In this document: one piece after another, positions 1 to 5,726 of the stretch
How the letters are laid out: every line of letters begins with the position of its first letter
Numbering within the stretch: position 1 is the stretch's first letter
DNA from: Roseiarcus sp050015575
GTDB taxonomy: Bacteria; Pseudomonadota; Alphaproteobacteria; Rhizobiales; Beijerinckiaceae
DNA length: 6,431 bases
Assembly: GCA_050015575.1 (NCBI GenBank)
Contig: JBEKBD010000131.1
Coordinates: forward strand, 1 to 6,431
Direction of reading: 5' to 3'
Program-made: the position numbers and the translations under genes
Notes under the pieces: generated by a model
Told to the model about the DNA's origin: nothing
The model's input: the letters and a program-made list of their open reading frames with translations, nothing else
The model's database searches: none

Positions 1-608
1 ACCGGAATGGTCACCGCGTCGGCGACGGCGCGGGTCAGCGCGATGTCGAAGCCGGCCTTGGAGCCGTCGCGGTCCATCGAGGTCAGCAGGATTTCGCCGG
101 CGCCGAGCGCGGCGACTTCGCGCGCGTAGCCGACCGCGTCGATCCCGGTCGGGCGGCGCCCGCCGTGGGTGAAGATCTCCCAGCGCGGCGGCTCGCCGGG
201 CTTGGACGCCTGCTTGGCGTCGATGGCGACAACGACGCATTGCGCGCCGAATTTCTCCGCCGCGGCGTGCACAAACCTTCGATCGGCGACGGCGGCCGAA
301 TTGATCGACACCTTGTCGGCGCCGGCGAGCAGCAGATTGCGGATGTTCTCAAGCGTGCGCACGCCGCCGCCGACCGTGAGCGGCATGAAGCACACTTCGG
401 CAGTGCGCCGGACGACGTCGATCAGCGTGCCGCGGTTCTCGTGGCTCGCCGTGATGTCGAGAAAGCACAATTCGTCGGCGCCCGCGTGATCGTAGGCGAC
501 GGCGCATTCAACGGGATCGCCGGCGTCGCGCAGATCGACGAATTGCACGCCCTTGACGACGCGGCCGTCCTTGACGTCGAGGCAAGGGATGAGGCGAGAC
601 TTAAGCAT
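1..608 (-). CDS. hisF: Imidazole glycerol phosphate synthase, cyclase subunit HisF (3' end cut by window edge)
   Basis: HisF is the cyclase half of IGP synthase. It uses ammonia delivered by HisH to convert PRFAR into imidazole glycerol phosphate and AICAR in the cytoplasm. The visible 202 residues form most of a (beta/alpha)8 barrel. They start MLKSRLIPCLDVKDGRVVKG, with the catalytic pair Asp11 (in CLDV) and Asp130 (in VAIDAK) at the canonical numbers, Asp51 in FLDITAS, the phosphate-binding LTVGGGVR at about 77-84, and LTSMDRDG at 175-182. The family is about 250-260 residues, so roughly 50 C-terminal residues lie outside the window. The ATG overlaps the last 8 nt of hisA, and a GGAG sequence (complement of 616-619) sits 7 nt upstream of it, which supports both the start and translational coupling. 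No key residue is missing in the visible part. Confidence 0.97.
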   Translation of the reverse strand, partial: MLKSRLIPCLDVKDGRVVKGVQFVDLRDAGDPVECAVAYDHAGADELCFLDITASHENRGTLIDVVRRTAEVCFMPLTVGGGVRTLENIRNLLLAGADKVSINSAAVADRRFVHAAAEKFGAQCVVVAIDAKQASKPGEPPRWEIFTHGGRRPTGIDAVGYAREVAALGAGEILLTSMDRDGSKAGFDIALTRAVADAVTIP

Positions 609-1344
609 GGCGGCTCTCCGCTTCACGGATCAACGCCAGCGCCTGACGCGCATCGAGCCGTCCGTCGTAGAGCGCGCGCCCCGATATCGCGCCGGCCAAG
701 CGCGCGCAATCGGGCTCGAGCAGGCGTTTGACGTCCTCGATCGAGGCGAGCCCGCCCGAAGCGATGACGGGAATGGCGACCGCCTCGGCGAGCGCCACGG
801 TCGCGGAGACGTTGAGCCCCTGCAACACGCCGTCGCGCCCGATGTCGGTGTAGATCAGCGCCGCGACGCCGGCGTCCTCGAAGCGGCGCCCGAGATCGAG
901 CGCGGAAATATCCGAAGTCCTGGCCCAACCGTCGACGGCGACGCGGCCTTCGCGCGCGTCGATGCCGACCGCGATGCGGCCGGGATTGCGTCGCGCCGCC
1001 TCCTGCACGAAGGCGGGGTCTTCGACCGCGGCGGTGCCGATGATCACCCGCGCCACGCCCTTTTCGAGCCAGCCGTTCACCGTCTTCATGTCGCGCACGC
1101 CGCCGCCGAGCTGCACTTTCATCGTCACGCCGGCCAGTATGCCTTCGACCGCCGACGCGTTCATCGGCTTGCCGGCGAAGGCGCCGTCGAGATCGACCAC
1201 GTGCAGCCATTCGAAGCCTTGGGTCGCGAAGCGCCGCGCTTGCGCGGCCGGGTCGCGGTTGAACACGGTCGCCTGCCCCATGTCGCCGCGAACCAGGCGC
1301 ACGCACTCGCCGCTCTTGAGGTCGATGGCGGGGAAGAGAATCAC
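601..1344 (-). CDS. hisA: Phosphoribosylformimino-5-aminoimidazole carboxamide ribotide isomerase HisA
   Basis: HisA catalyses the Amadori isomerisation of ProFAR to PRFAR, the substrate of HisF. The predicted product is 247 residues, the normal size for the family, and a (beta/alpha)8 barrel homologous to HisF. The N-terminus reads ILFPAIDLKSGECVRLVRGD, with catalytic Asp8. The second catalytic Asp129 is in VGIDAREG. Phosphate-binding loops are visible as LGGGVRD at 79-85 and IASGGLAS at 194-201, and TDIGRDG is at 166-172. I chose the GTG start because the family protein begins immediately before ILFPAIDL. The open frame continues upstream only as an overlap with hisH. That GTG overlaps the hisH TGA in a GTGA arrangement. 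No clear Shine-Dalgarno sequence precedes it, so reinitiation after hisH is likely. The 3' end overlaps hisF by 8 nt. Confidence 0.97.
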   Translation of the reverse strand: MILFPAIDLKSGECVRLVRGDMGQATVFNRDPAAQARRFATQGFEWLHVVDLDGAFAGKPMNASAVEGILAGVTMKVQLGGGVRDMKTVNGWLEKGVARVIIGTAAVEDPAFVQEAARRNPGRIAVGIDAREGRVAVDGWARTSDISALDLGRRFEDAGVAALIYTDIGRDGVLQGLNVSATVALAEAVAIPVIASGGLASIEDVKRLLEPDCARLAGAISGRALYDGRLDARQALALIREAESRHA

Positions 1345-1991
1345 GGGCGCCACTGGAGGAAATTGGCGATCAGAGCCAGACCGAGCGTCTGGCTCTTCTC
1401 GGGGTGGAACTGCGTGCCGACGATATTGTCGCGCCCGACCATCGCGGTCACCGGCCCGCCGTAATCGGCGATGGCGACGACGTCCTCGGGATCGAGCGGG
1501 TAAAGCTGGAACGAGTGGACGAAATAGGCGTGCAGTCCGTTCTCGCCGACGGCGATTCCCGTCAGCACGGGATGGGCGCGCTTCACCGTCAAGGTGTTCC
1601 AGCCCATGTGGGGGACCTTCAAGCCGGGAATATCGGGAACGATCGGCGCCACGTCGCCGCGGATCCAATCGAGGCCGCCGACGACCTCGTGTTCGAGACC
1701 GCGCGTCGCCATCAGTTGCATGCCGACGCAGATGCCGAGGAACGGCCGCCCGCGGCGGCGCACCGCTTCTTCCAGCGCCTCGACCATGCCGGGAACCGCG
1801 TCGAGCCCGCGCCGGCAATCGGCGAAGGCGCCGACGCCCGGCAGCACGATGTGCTCGGCGCGCGCGACGTCCTCCGGGCGACTGGTCACCTTGACTTCGC
1901 GCTTCAAGCCGGCTTCGCGCGCGGCGCGCTCGAACGCCTTGCGAGCCGAGTGCAAATTGCCCGAACCGTAGTCGACGATCGCGACGCTCAT
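1341..1991 (-). CDS. hisH: Imidazole glycerol phosphate synthase, glutamine amidotransferase subunit HisH
   Basis: HisH is the class I glutaminase subunit of IGP synthase. It hydrolyses glutamine and passes ammonia through HisF to the cyclase site. The predicted protein is 216 residues, typical for the family. It starts MSVAIVDYGSGNLHS, has the oxyanion-strand motif LPGVGAFADC at about 50-59, the nucleophile Cys88 in GICVGMQ, the YFVHSF strand at 156-161, and the remaining triad residues His196 and Glu198 in QFHPEKSQ. All catalytic residues are present. The ATG at 1991 is chosen over in-frame upstream codons because the family begins at this I-V-D-Y-G-S-G-N strand and because the DUF2628 stop lies one nucleotide upstream (TGA-C-ATG). 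Its own Shine-Dalgarno is poor, which suggests coupling to the upstream gene. The stop overlaps the hisA GTG. Confidence 0.97.
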   Translation of the reverse strand: MSVAIVDYGSGNLHSARKAFERAAREAGLKREVKVTSRPEDVARAEHIVLPGVGAFADCRRGLDAVPGMVEALEEAVRRRGRPFLGICVGMQLMATRGLEHEVVGGLDWIRGDVAPIVPDIPGLKVPHMGWNTLTVKRAHPVLTGIAVGENGLHAYFVHSFQLYPLDPEDVVAIADYGGPVTAMVGRDNIVGTQFHPEKSQTLGLALIANFLQWRP

Positions 1992-1992
1992 G

Positions 1993-2466
1993 TCAGCGGC
2001 CCGCTTCCGGGAAGAGTCCGAGGACGTCGGGCGGCGCCGAAGGCGGCGGGCCGAAAGCGGCGGGCGGCGCGCTGCGCGGCGCCGGCCGGACGCGAGCGCG
2101 AGCAAGAAAGCCCAGTTCGGCGATTGAAAGGTCCGGGGCGCAGACAAGGTCGGCGAGCGGCCGCCCGCCGCGCGTCAGCGCGGCGCCTTGCAGGGCGCGG
2201 CCCTCGAGGCCGAGATAGAGCGCGCTCAGCGCATAGAGCCAAAAGGCCGCATTCGCGCCGAGGACGCCGCCCGCGGCGGCGAAGCCGACGAGCGCGGCTG
2301 CGACGATCCACAGCGCGAGCGGGCGCCACAGCCGATGGGCGAGGAGCCAGATCGGTCCCAACACCAACGCCGCCGCGCAAAAACCGAGCTTCAGGAATTC
2401 GGCGCGCTCCAACGCCGTCGCCGGCTCGCCGTCGCCGGCCGAACAATGCACCGCATAGATCGCCAT
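1993..2466 (-). CDS. DUF2628-type small membrane protein inside the his cluster
   Basis: The predicted product is 157 residues with no assigned function. It begins MAIYAVHCSAG. A segment around 22-47 resembles the DUF2628 core: an F-x-K-x-G-F run, then a hydrophobic stretch with LGPIWLLAHRLW. Likely membrane segments are about 27-45, 50-69 and 72-88. The tail is soluble, with PLADLVCAPDLSIAELGFLARA at about 103-124, then a proline/alanine-rich, probably disordered stretch from about 128 to 148. A gene of this family between hisB and hisH is a recurrent arrangement in Rhizobiales (recalled, not checked here). There are 47-48 nt between hisB and this start, and 1 nt between its stop and hisH, so it must be co-transcribed. 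It has no feature of a histidine biosynthetic enzyme, and a link to the pathway is unproven. The start is uncertain because the good Shine-Dalgarno lies too far upstream. The family call rests on pattern recognition. Confidence 0.82.
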   Translation of the reverse strand: MAIYAVHCSAGDGEPATALERAEFLKLGFCAAALVLGPIWLLAHRLWRPLALWIVAAALVGFAAAGGVLGANAAFWLYALSALYLGLEGRALQGAALTRGGRPLADLVCAPDLSIAELGFLARARVRPAPRSAPPAAFGPPPSAPPDVLGLFPEAGR

Positions 2467-2493
2467 GGGCGTGTCGCCGTCCGTCGCGGATGG

Positions 2494-2499
2494 CCTCCT
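2494..2499 (-). promoter_or_regulatory. Displaced Shine-Dalgarno AGGAGG upstream of the DUF2628 gene
   Basis: The minus strand carries a perfect AGGAGG between hisB and the DUF2628 gene. It lies 27 nt before the ATG at 2466, well outside the usual 5-10 nt. No ATG, GTG or TTG sits at normal spacing in any frame. An in-frame ACG at 2484-2482 is 9 nt away and would add six residues (M-D-G-D-T-P). The motif is certain, but its role is not. Confidence 0.45.
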
Positions 2500-2514
2500 C
2501 TGACCTACGCCAGC

Positions 2515-3102
2515 TTACAGCGCGCCCTTGGTCGAGGGAATGCGCTGGCCCTGCCTCTGATCGATTGCAAGCGCGGCGCCAAGCGCGCGCGCTACGCCCT
2601 TGAAGCAGGATTCCGCGATATGGTGGCTATTGGCCCCATAAAGCGACTCGACGTGCAGCGTCAGGCCGGCGTGGACGCTGAGCGCCTGGAAGAACTCGCG
2701 CGTGAGCTCGACGTCGAAGGCGCCGATCTTTTCCGTCGGAAACTCGACGCGAAAGACCAGAAACGGGCGTCCCGACACGTCGAGCGCGACGCGGGTCAAT
2801 GCCTCGTCCATCGGCGTGAGGCAATCGGCGAAGCGCGCGATGCCGCGCTTGTCGCCGAGCGCTTGCGCGAGCGCCTGGCCGAGTGCGATGCCGACGTCCT
2901 CGACGGTGTGGTGGTCGTCGACATGCCGATCGCCCTCGGCGCGGATGGCGATATCGATGAGCGAATGGCGCGCGAGCTGCTCGAGCATGTGATCGAAAAA
3001 GCCGACGCCGGTCGAAACGTTCGCCTTGCCTGAACCGTCGAGGTCGACGGCGGCTTCGATCGCTGTCTCGTTCGTTTTGCGCGATATGGCGCCCTTGCGC
3101 AT
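2515..3102 (-). CDS. hisB: Imidazoleglycerol-phosphate dehydratase HisB
   Basis: HisB removes water from imidazole glycerol phosphate to give imidazole acetol phosphate, the step after IGP synthase. This is the monofunctional form of 195 residues, without the histidinol-phosphatase domain of the enterobacterial fusion. The fold is an internal duplication with one metal-ligand cluster per half. The first shows GVGFFDHMLEQLARHS at 32-47 and HVDDHHTVED at 60-69. The second shows MDEALTR at 98-104 and ANSHHIAESCFKG at 157-169. The C-terminus ends in the family-typical PSTKGAL. The ATG at 3102 is preceded by AAGGA (complement of 3109-3113) at 6 nt spacing. An ATG at 3118 is in another frame. It is the first his gene in this block and is followed after 47 nt by the DUF2628 gene. 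Confidence 0.97.
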   Translation of the reverse strand: MRKGAISRKTNETAIEAAVDLDGSGKANVSTGVGFFDHMLEQLARHSLIDIAIRAEGDRHVDDHHTVEDVGIALGQALAQALGDKRGIARFADCLTPMDEALTRVALDVSGRPFLVFRVEFPTEKIGAFDVELTREFFQALSVHAGLTLHVESLYGANSHHIAESCFKGVARALGAALAIDQRQGQRIPSTKGAL

Positions 3103-3108
3103 GATTTA

Positions 3109-3113
3109 TCCTT
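3109..3113 (-). promoter_or_regulatory. Ribosome binding site of hisB
   Basis: AAGGA on the minus strand, 6 nt before the hisB ATG. It decides between this ATG and the ATG at 3118, which lies upstream of the site and opens a different frame. Confidence 0.75.
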
Positions 3114-3440
3114 CGCATGACAAAGATTTGGGCGCGGTGATAGCAAGCCTAGCGCCGCTTGGCCACCCGCAAGCCGCGAGGGTCCAAGGGCGAGCGCGGT
3201 CGCTTCGCCCACGCCGAGCGCATGACGAAGCGCTGTCGTCTCCGTTTCAAGCGGCGGGTCGTCTCCGACGCTCTTTTCCCGGGACCGAGCGGTTTCAGTC
3301 GCATGTTAGGCAGCTTTCTTCCGCCTGGCGGCGAGCGCGCGGAGAGAGCGAATCGACGCTCATAATATACGTGCTGATATTGTTTATTTGGCGACGCGAT
3401 AGCCGGCTCGCCCTTATGCCTTGTCGCCCCCGGGCGCTCA

Positions 3441-3461
3441 GCCGGTCAGCTCCGACCCGGC
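3441..3461 (-). terminator. Possible transcript-end hairpin downstream of the 2OG oxygenase gene
   Basis: GCCGG(G)TC pairs with GACCGGC around a 6-nt loop, with one bulged G, about 87 nt beyond the oxygenase stop. No T-run follows on either strand, so it is at best a GC hairpin that helps termination or protects the 3' end. It could also be a chance inverted repeat in GC-rich DNA. Confidence 0.25.
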
Positions 3462-3547
3462 AGGGAGCGCCGTCGACTTCTTGAAAGCCCCTTGTTTCCG
3501 AAGTCTTGCAGCTGTCAACGGCGCACGCGTCCGGCGATCCCGCCCCG

Positions 3548-4249
3548 CTACACCCGCACCGGCCGGTCGGGAAACGAAAGCTGTTCCTTCGCCCGCCACT
3601 CGTGGGTGACGTAGTTGAGGATCGCCGAGCGACGCACCCCTTGAATCGGGCGCTTCTCGAAGCCGTGCCAGGTGTCGTCGCCGGGCACGAACACTAGCGC
3701 CGCGCCGCGCTGGAACGGCGAAACGCCGAAGTGGCGGTCGCGGCTCCAATAGATGTCGGTGCCGAGCGTCTCGTGGCCGGGGCCGTCGGAGAGATAGATC
3801 AGACAGGTGAATTTCTTCACGCCGAGATCGGTGTGCGGCTCCAGCCAGAAGCCGTCGACGTCCTGGGCGTATTCCAGGCGCAGGAACGTGTCGTCGATCG
3901 GGGCGGCGAACGCCTCGTGAATGAGACGGACGATCGGCTGCGATTGCAGCGCCTCGGCGACCGCGCGCATGACGGGGAAACGCGCCATCGCCGCCGCGTC
4001 GAAATAGCTGCGCCGGTCGTTGTGCAATTCGCGCCGTCCCGAAACGCCGTCGAGCGCCGGCGCGGCGAACGGAAGCTCGGCCAATCCCTTGGCGACGTCG
4101 GCCGGAAGGACGTTCTCCAACAGAAAGTGGCGGTAGGGCGTCGGATAAGTCCGGCGCGCCGCGACCGCCGCCGAAAATGCCGCCGCGATGCGGGCGGCCT
4201 CGGGGCTCGAGGCGTGAAAAGCCGCCCCTTGCGCGCTCTGAACCGACAT
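3548..4249 (-). CDS. 2-oxoglutarate/Fe(II)-dependent oxygenase, substrate unknown
   Basis: The predicted product is 233 residues, probably a cytoplasmic non-haem iron enzyme that couples 2-oxoglutarate decarboxylation to oxidation of an unknown substrate. The double-stranded beta-helix metal site is complete. His139 and Asp141 are in LEPHTDLGVKKF, the distal His195 is in DDTWHGF, and Arg206-x-Ser208 in RRSAILNYV is the likely 2OG carboxylate anchor. Other recognisable stretches are LRLEYAQDVDGFWLEPH at 123-139, CLIYLSDGPG at 149-158, GTDIYW at 163-168 and ALVFVPGDD at 184-192. The N-terminal 40 residues are Ala-rich and there is no signal peptide or membrane segment. The ATG at 4249 is chosen because GGAGG (complement of 4256-4260) lies 6 nt upstream. 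An adjacent in-frame GTG is less well spaced. It follows gapR by 41 nt on the same strand. Prolyl-hydroxylase-like or small-molecule substrates are both possible, and the sequence does not decide between them. Confidence 0.88.
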   Translation of the reverse strand: MSVQSAQGAAFHASSPEAARIAAAFSAAVAARRTYPTPYRHFLLENVLPADVAKGLAELPFAAPALDGVSGRRELHNDRRSYFDAAAMARFPVMRAVAEALQSQPIVRLIHEAFAAPIDDTFLRLEYAQDVDGFWLEPHTDLGVKKFTCLIYLSDGPGHETLGTDIYWSRDRHFGVSPFQRGAALVFVPGDDTWHGFEKRPIQGVRRSAILNYVTHEWRAKEQLSFPDRPVRV

Positions 4250-4290
4250 CACGTTCCTCCCTTGCGGCGCGAAAAGCAAATACGCGGCGT

Positions 4291-4554
4291 TCAGCCCATT
4301 CCCAGGGCCGCCAGATAGAGCTCGAGGATTTCCTCCTCCTCGCGGCGCTTGTCGCGGTCCTGCTTGCGGATCGACACGACCTTGCGGATGACCTTCGCAT
4401 CGAAGCCGGCGCCCTTGGCTTCGGCGTAAACGTCCCTGACATCGTCGCCGAGCGCCTTCTTTTCCTCCTCGAGCCGCTCGATGCGTTCGATGAACGCGCG
4501 CAGATGCCCCCCATCGACGGCTTCGGAATTCTTGGCGACCAGAGCTTCGCTCAT
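4291..4554 (-). CDS. gapR: GapR, nucleoid-associated DNA-binding protein (DUF2312)
   Basis: The predicted product is 87 residues. It matches the DUF2312/GapR family across its length: HLRAFIERIERLEEEKKAL at 17-35 (coiled-coil helix), DVRDVYAEAKGAGFDAKVIRKV at 38-59, then VVSIRKQDRDKRREEEEILELYLAALGMG. Known from Caulobacter work, GapR is an essential protein that clamps around overtwisted DNA ahead of replication forks and at ends of transcription units and stimulates gyrase and topoisomerase IV. The basic residues in the IRKVVSIRKQDRDKRR region are those expected to contact DNA. The ATG at 4554 fits family length. In-frame upstream ATGs at 4570 and 4603 would add 5 or 16 unconserved residues, and none of the three has a strong Shine-Dalgarno. 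It is divergent from the transporter gene and upstream of the oxygenase gene. Confidence 0.93.
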   Translation of the reverse strand: MSEALVAKNSEAVDGGHLRAFIERIERLEEEKKALGDDVRDVYAEAKGAGFDAKVIRKVVSIRKQDRDKRREEEEILELYLAALGMG

Positions 4555-4597
4555 GCCACAATCCAACATGTAAAAAGAGACCGAATTTCGCACTCCA

Positions 4598-4627
4598 GCC
4601 ATGGCCGGGCGCGCGCGGCGCGTCAAG
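4598..4627 (-). promoter_or_regulatory. Candidate gapR promoter
   Basis: On the minus strand CTTGAC (complement of 4622-4627) is a good alphaproteobacterial -35. A weak CATGGC occupies the -10 position 17 nt downstream of TTGACG. This would give a leader of about 35-40 nt before the gapR ATG. The poor -10 keeps confidence low. Confidence 0.25.
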
Positions 4628-4751
4628 TCGCGTCGCTTTCGCTCCCGAGCCTCGCGCCCGCAGCCTCTTGCTCGATCGAAGCGGCGAGAATAAGGACCGG
4701 CCGGCGTTTTCGCGGGCGGCGGCCCGCCCACGGCGGTTGGGCTGGAATCGG

Positions 4752-5636
4752 ATGACGCGGACAAGTCCGACGGCCAAATCGCGCGGCGGCTTTGGCGCGC
4801 CTTTCGCGGCGCTGGTCGTCGGCGCCGTGGCGATGGGCGCTTCGCCGATCTTCGTGCGGCTCGCCGACGTCGGGCCCTACGCCAGCGCGTTCTGGCGCGT
4901 CGCGCTGGCGCTGCCCGCCCTCTATGCCTGGACGCGTTTCGCCGAATCCGGCACCGGCCCCACGCAACGCTTCGGCGCCGCGACGATTCTGGCCGGCCTC
5001 GCCTTCACCGGCGACTTGTTCTTCTGGCATCTCTCCATCGTCACCACCCGCGTCGCCAACGCGACGTTCTTCGCCACCACGGCGCCGATCTGGGTGGTCG
5101 TGTTCGGCTGGCTGATCCTAGGCGAGCGCGCCCAGGCCAAGACGCTGGCGGGCCTCGCCCTGTGCCTTCTCGGCGGCGCGGCGCTGCTGGCGCAGAGCCT
5201 GCACGTGAGGCCGGCGGGCGCGATCGGCGATCTCTTCGGCATCGCCACCGGCGTGTTCTTCGGTCTTTATTTTCTCGCCGTGAAAGCCGCGCGCGGCCGC
5301 AGCTCGGCGGCGCGCGTCACCTTTGAAGCCACGGCCATCACCGCCGCGCTGCTGTTCCTCGTCGCCCTCGCCCTGGAGCCGACGATCCTGCCGCACAGCG
5401 TGAAGGGCGCAGCGGCGCTGCTGGCGATGGCCTGGATCAGCCACGCCGGCGGCCAGGGCCTGCTCGCGGTGGCGCTCGGCCGCCTGCCGGCTGCGTTTTC
5501 TTCGCTGGTCATCTTCCTCGAAGCGATCGCCGCGGCAGGATTCGCTTATCTGCTGCTCGGCGAGCTGGTCTCGGTCGTTCAGGCGCTCGGCGGCCTGGCG
5601 ATTCTCGCCGGCATCTACGTGGCGCGACCGAGCTGA
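4752..5636 (+). CDS. EamA/DMT-superfamily inner-membrane transporter
   Basis: The predicted product is 294 residues in the drug/metabolite transporter superfamily, most likely a metabolite or amino-acid exporter, with the substrate not readable from sequence. It shows the two-repeat EamA plan of about ten membrane segments. Repeat 1 runs roughly 15-148 and includes GASPIFVRLADVGPYASAFWR at 29-49 and APIWVVVFGWLILGE at 111-125. Repeat 2 runs roughly 156-291 and ends LLLGELVSVVQALGGLAILAG at 267-287. The L-L-L/I-L-G-E ends of each repeat are diagnostic. The ATG at 4752 is chosen because it starts just before the first hydrophobic segment. An in-frame TTG at 4668 would add 28 charged residues unlike the family, and neither start has a clear Shine-Dalgarno. 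It is transcribed divergently from gapR and is followed by a strong hairpin, so it is probably monocistronic. Confidence 0.93.
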   Translation: MTRTSPTAKSRGGFGAPFAALVVGAVAMGASPIFVRLADVGPYASAFWRVALALPALYAWTRFAESGTGPTQRFGAATILAGLAFTGDLFFWHLSIVTTRVANATFFATTAPIWVVVFGWLILGERAQAKTLAGLALCLLGGAALLAQSLHVRPAGAIGDLFGIATGVFFGLYFLAVKAARGRSSAARVTFEATAITAALLFLVALALEPTILPHSVKGAAALLAMAWISHAGGQGLLAVALGRLPAAFSSLVIFLEAIAAAGFAYLLLGELVSVVQALGGLAILAGIYVARPS

Positions 5637-5640
5637 GCGC

Positions 5641-5672
5641 GCGCCGTTGTCGCGGCAAGCGCCGCGTGGCGC
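5641..5672 (+). terminator. GC-rich hairpin immediately after the EamA transporter gene
   Basis: A perfect 6-bp stem CGCGGC/GCCGCG with an AAGC loop (5651-5666) is extended by an outer GCGCC/GGCGC pairing (5641-5645 with 5668-5672) across a small asymmetric internal loop. It starts 4 nt after the transporter stop and ends 4 nt before a candidate promoter, as expected for a transcription-unit boundary. No T-run follows, so it is not a textbook intrinsic terminator. Confidence 0.45.
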
Positions 5673-5676
5673 ACGG

Positions 5677-5705
5677 TTGACACGCCGGCCTCGCCGACGA
5701 ATATG
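5677..5705 (+). promoter_or_regulatory. Candidate sigma-70-type promoter for the DUF1036 gene and pyk
   Basis: A perfect TTGACA at 5677-5682 is followed, after 16-17 nt, by GAATAT/AATATG at about 5699-5705. Transcription would begin near 5712, leaving a leader of only about 15-20 nt before the DUF1036 ATG. The -35 is strong and the -10 only partial. Its location between the upstream hairpin and the next gene supports it. Confidence 0.5.
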
Positions 5706-5726
5706 GCGCTCCGATGCGCGACGTGA

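Larger units (their letters stand above)
3103..3547. other. 445-nt region without a convincing gene between the oxygenase gene and hisB
   Basis: Neither strand gives a recognisable protein. Short frames of 51-152 codons exist here but show no family resemblance and look like GC-rich chance frames. Visible structure includes an AT-rich patch at 3361-3390 in otherwise GC-rich sequence. There is also an imperfect hairpin at 3441-3461. The hisB promoter should lie somewhere here, since the hairpin would separate hisB from the oxygenase gene, but I see no strong -35/-10 pair pointing toward hisB. The AT-rich patch offers TATATT/TATTAT on the minus strand with only a poor -35, about 260 nt before hisB. 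Confidence 0.6.

Noticed and set aside
165..731. Long plus-strand frames over the hisF, hisA and hisH region (for example 165-731, 553-1464, 1404-2603)
   Set aside because: They are antisense shadows of confidently identified minus-strand enzymes in GC-rich DNA and show no family motifs.
1345..1818. N-terminal extension of HisA by about 158 residues
   Set aside because: The frame is open but its translation is low-complexity Arg/Gly/Ala, an out-of-frame reading of hisH. HisA family proteins begin at I-L-F-P-A-I-D.
3114..3146. Possible hisB promoter close to the gene (TTGCTA on the minus strand, near 3139-3144)
   Set aside because: No acceptable -10 lies at 16-18 nt. The nearest AT-rich hexamer is only 11 nt away.
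3159..3365. Plus-strand 68-codon frame and the overlapping 3026-3484 frame in the hisB-oxygenase gap
   Set aside because: There is no family resemblance or convincing ribosome site, and the second runs antisense into hisB. They look like chance frames.
4712..4727. GCGGGC/GCCCGC hairpin upstream of the transporter gene
   Set aside because: It is a perfect 6-bp stem but in a run of G/C where such repeats are common. There is no T-run, anti-structure or known riboswitch feature.
4250..4777. N-terminal extension of the 2OG oxygenase by 176 residues
   Set aside because: The extension is an out-of-frame reading of gapR and its upstream region. A good Shine-Dalgarno precedes the ATG at 4249.
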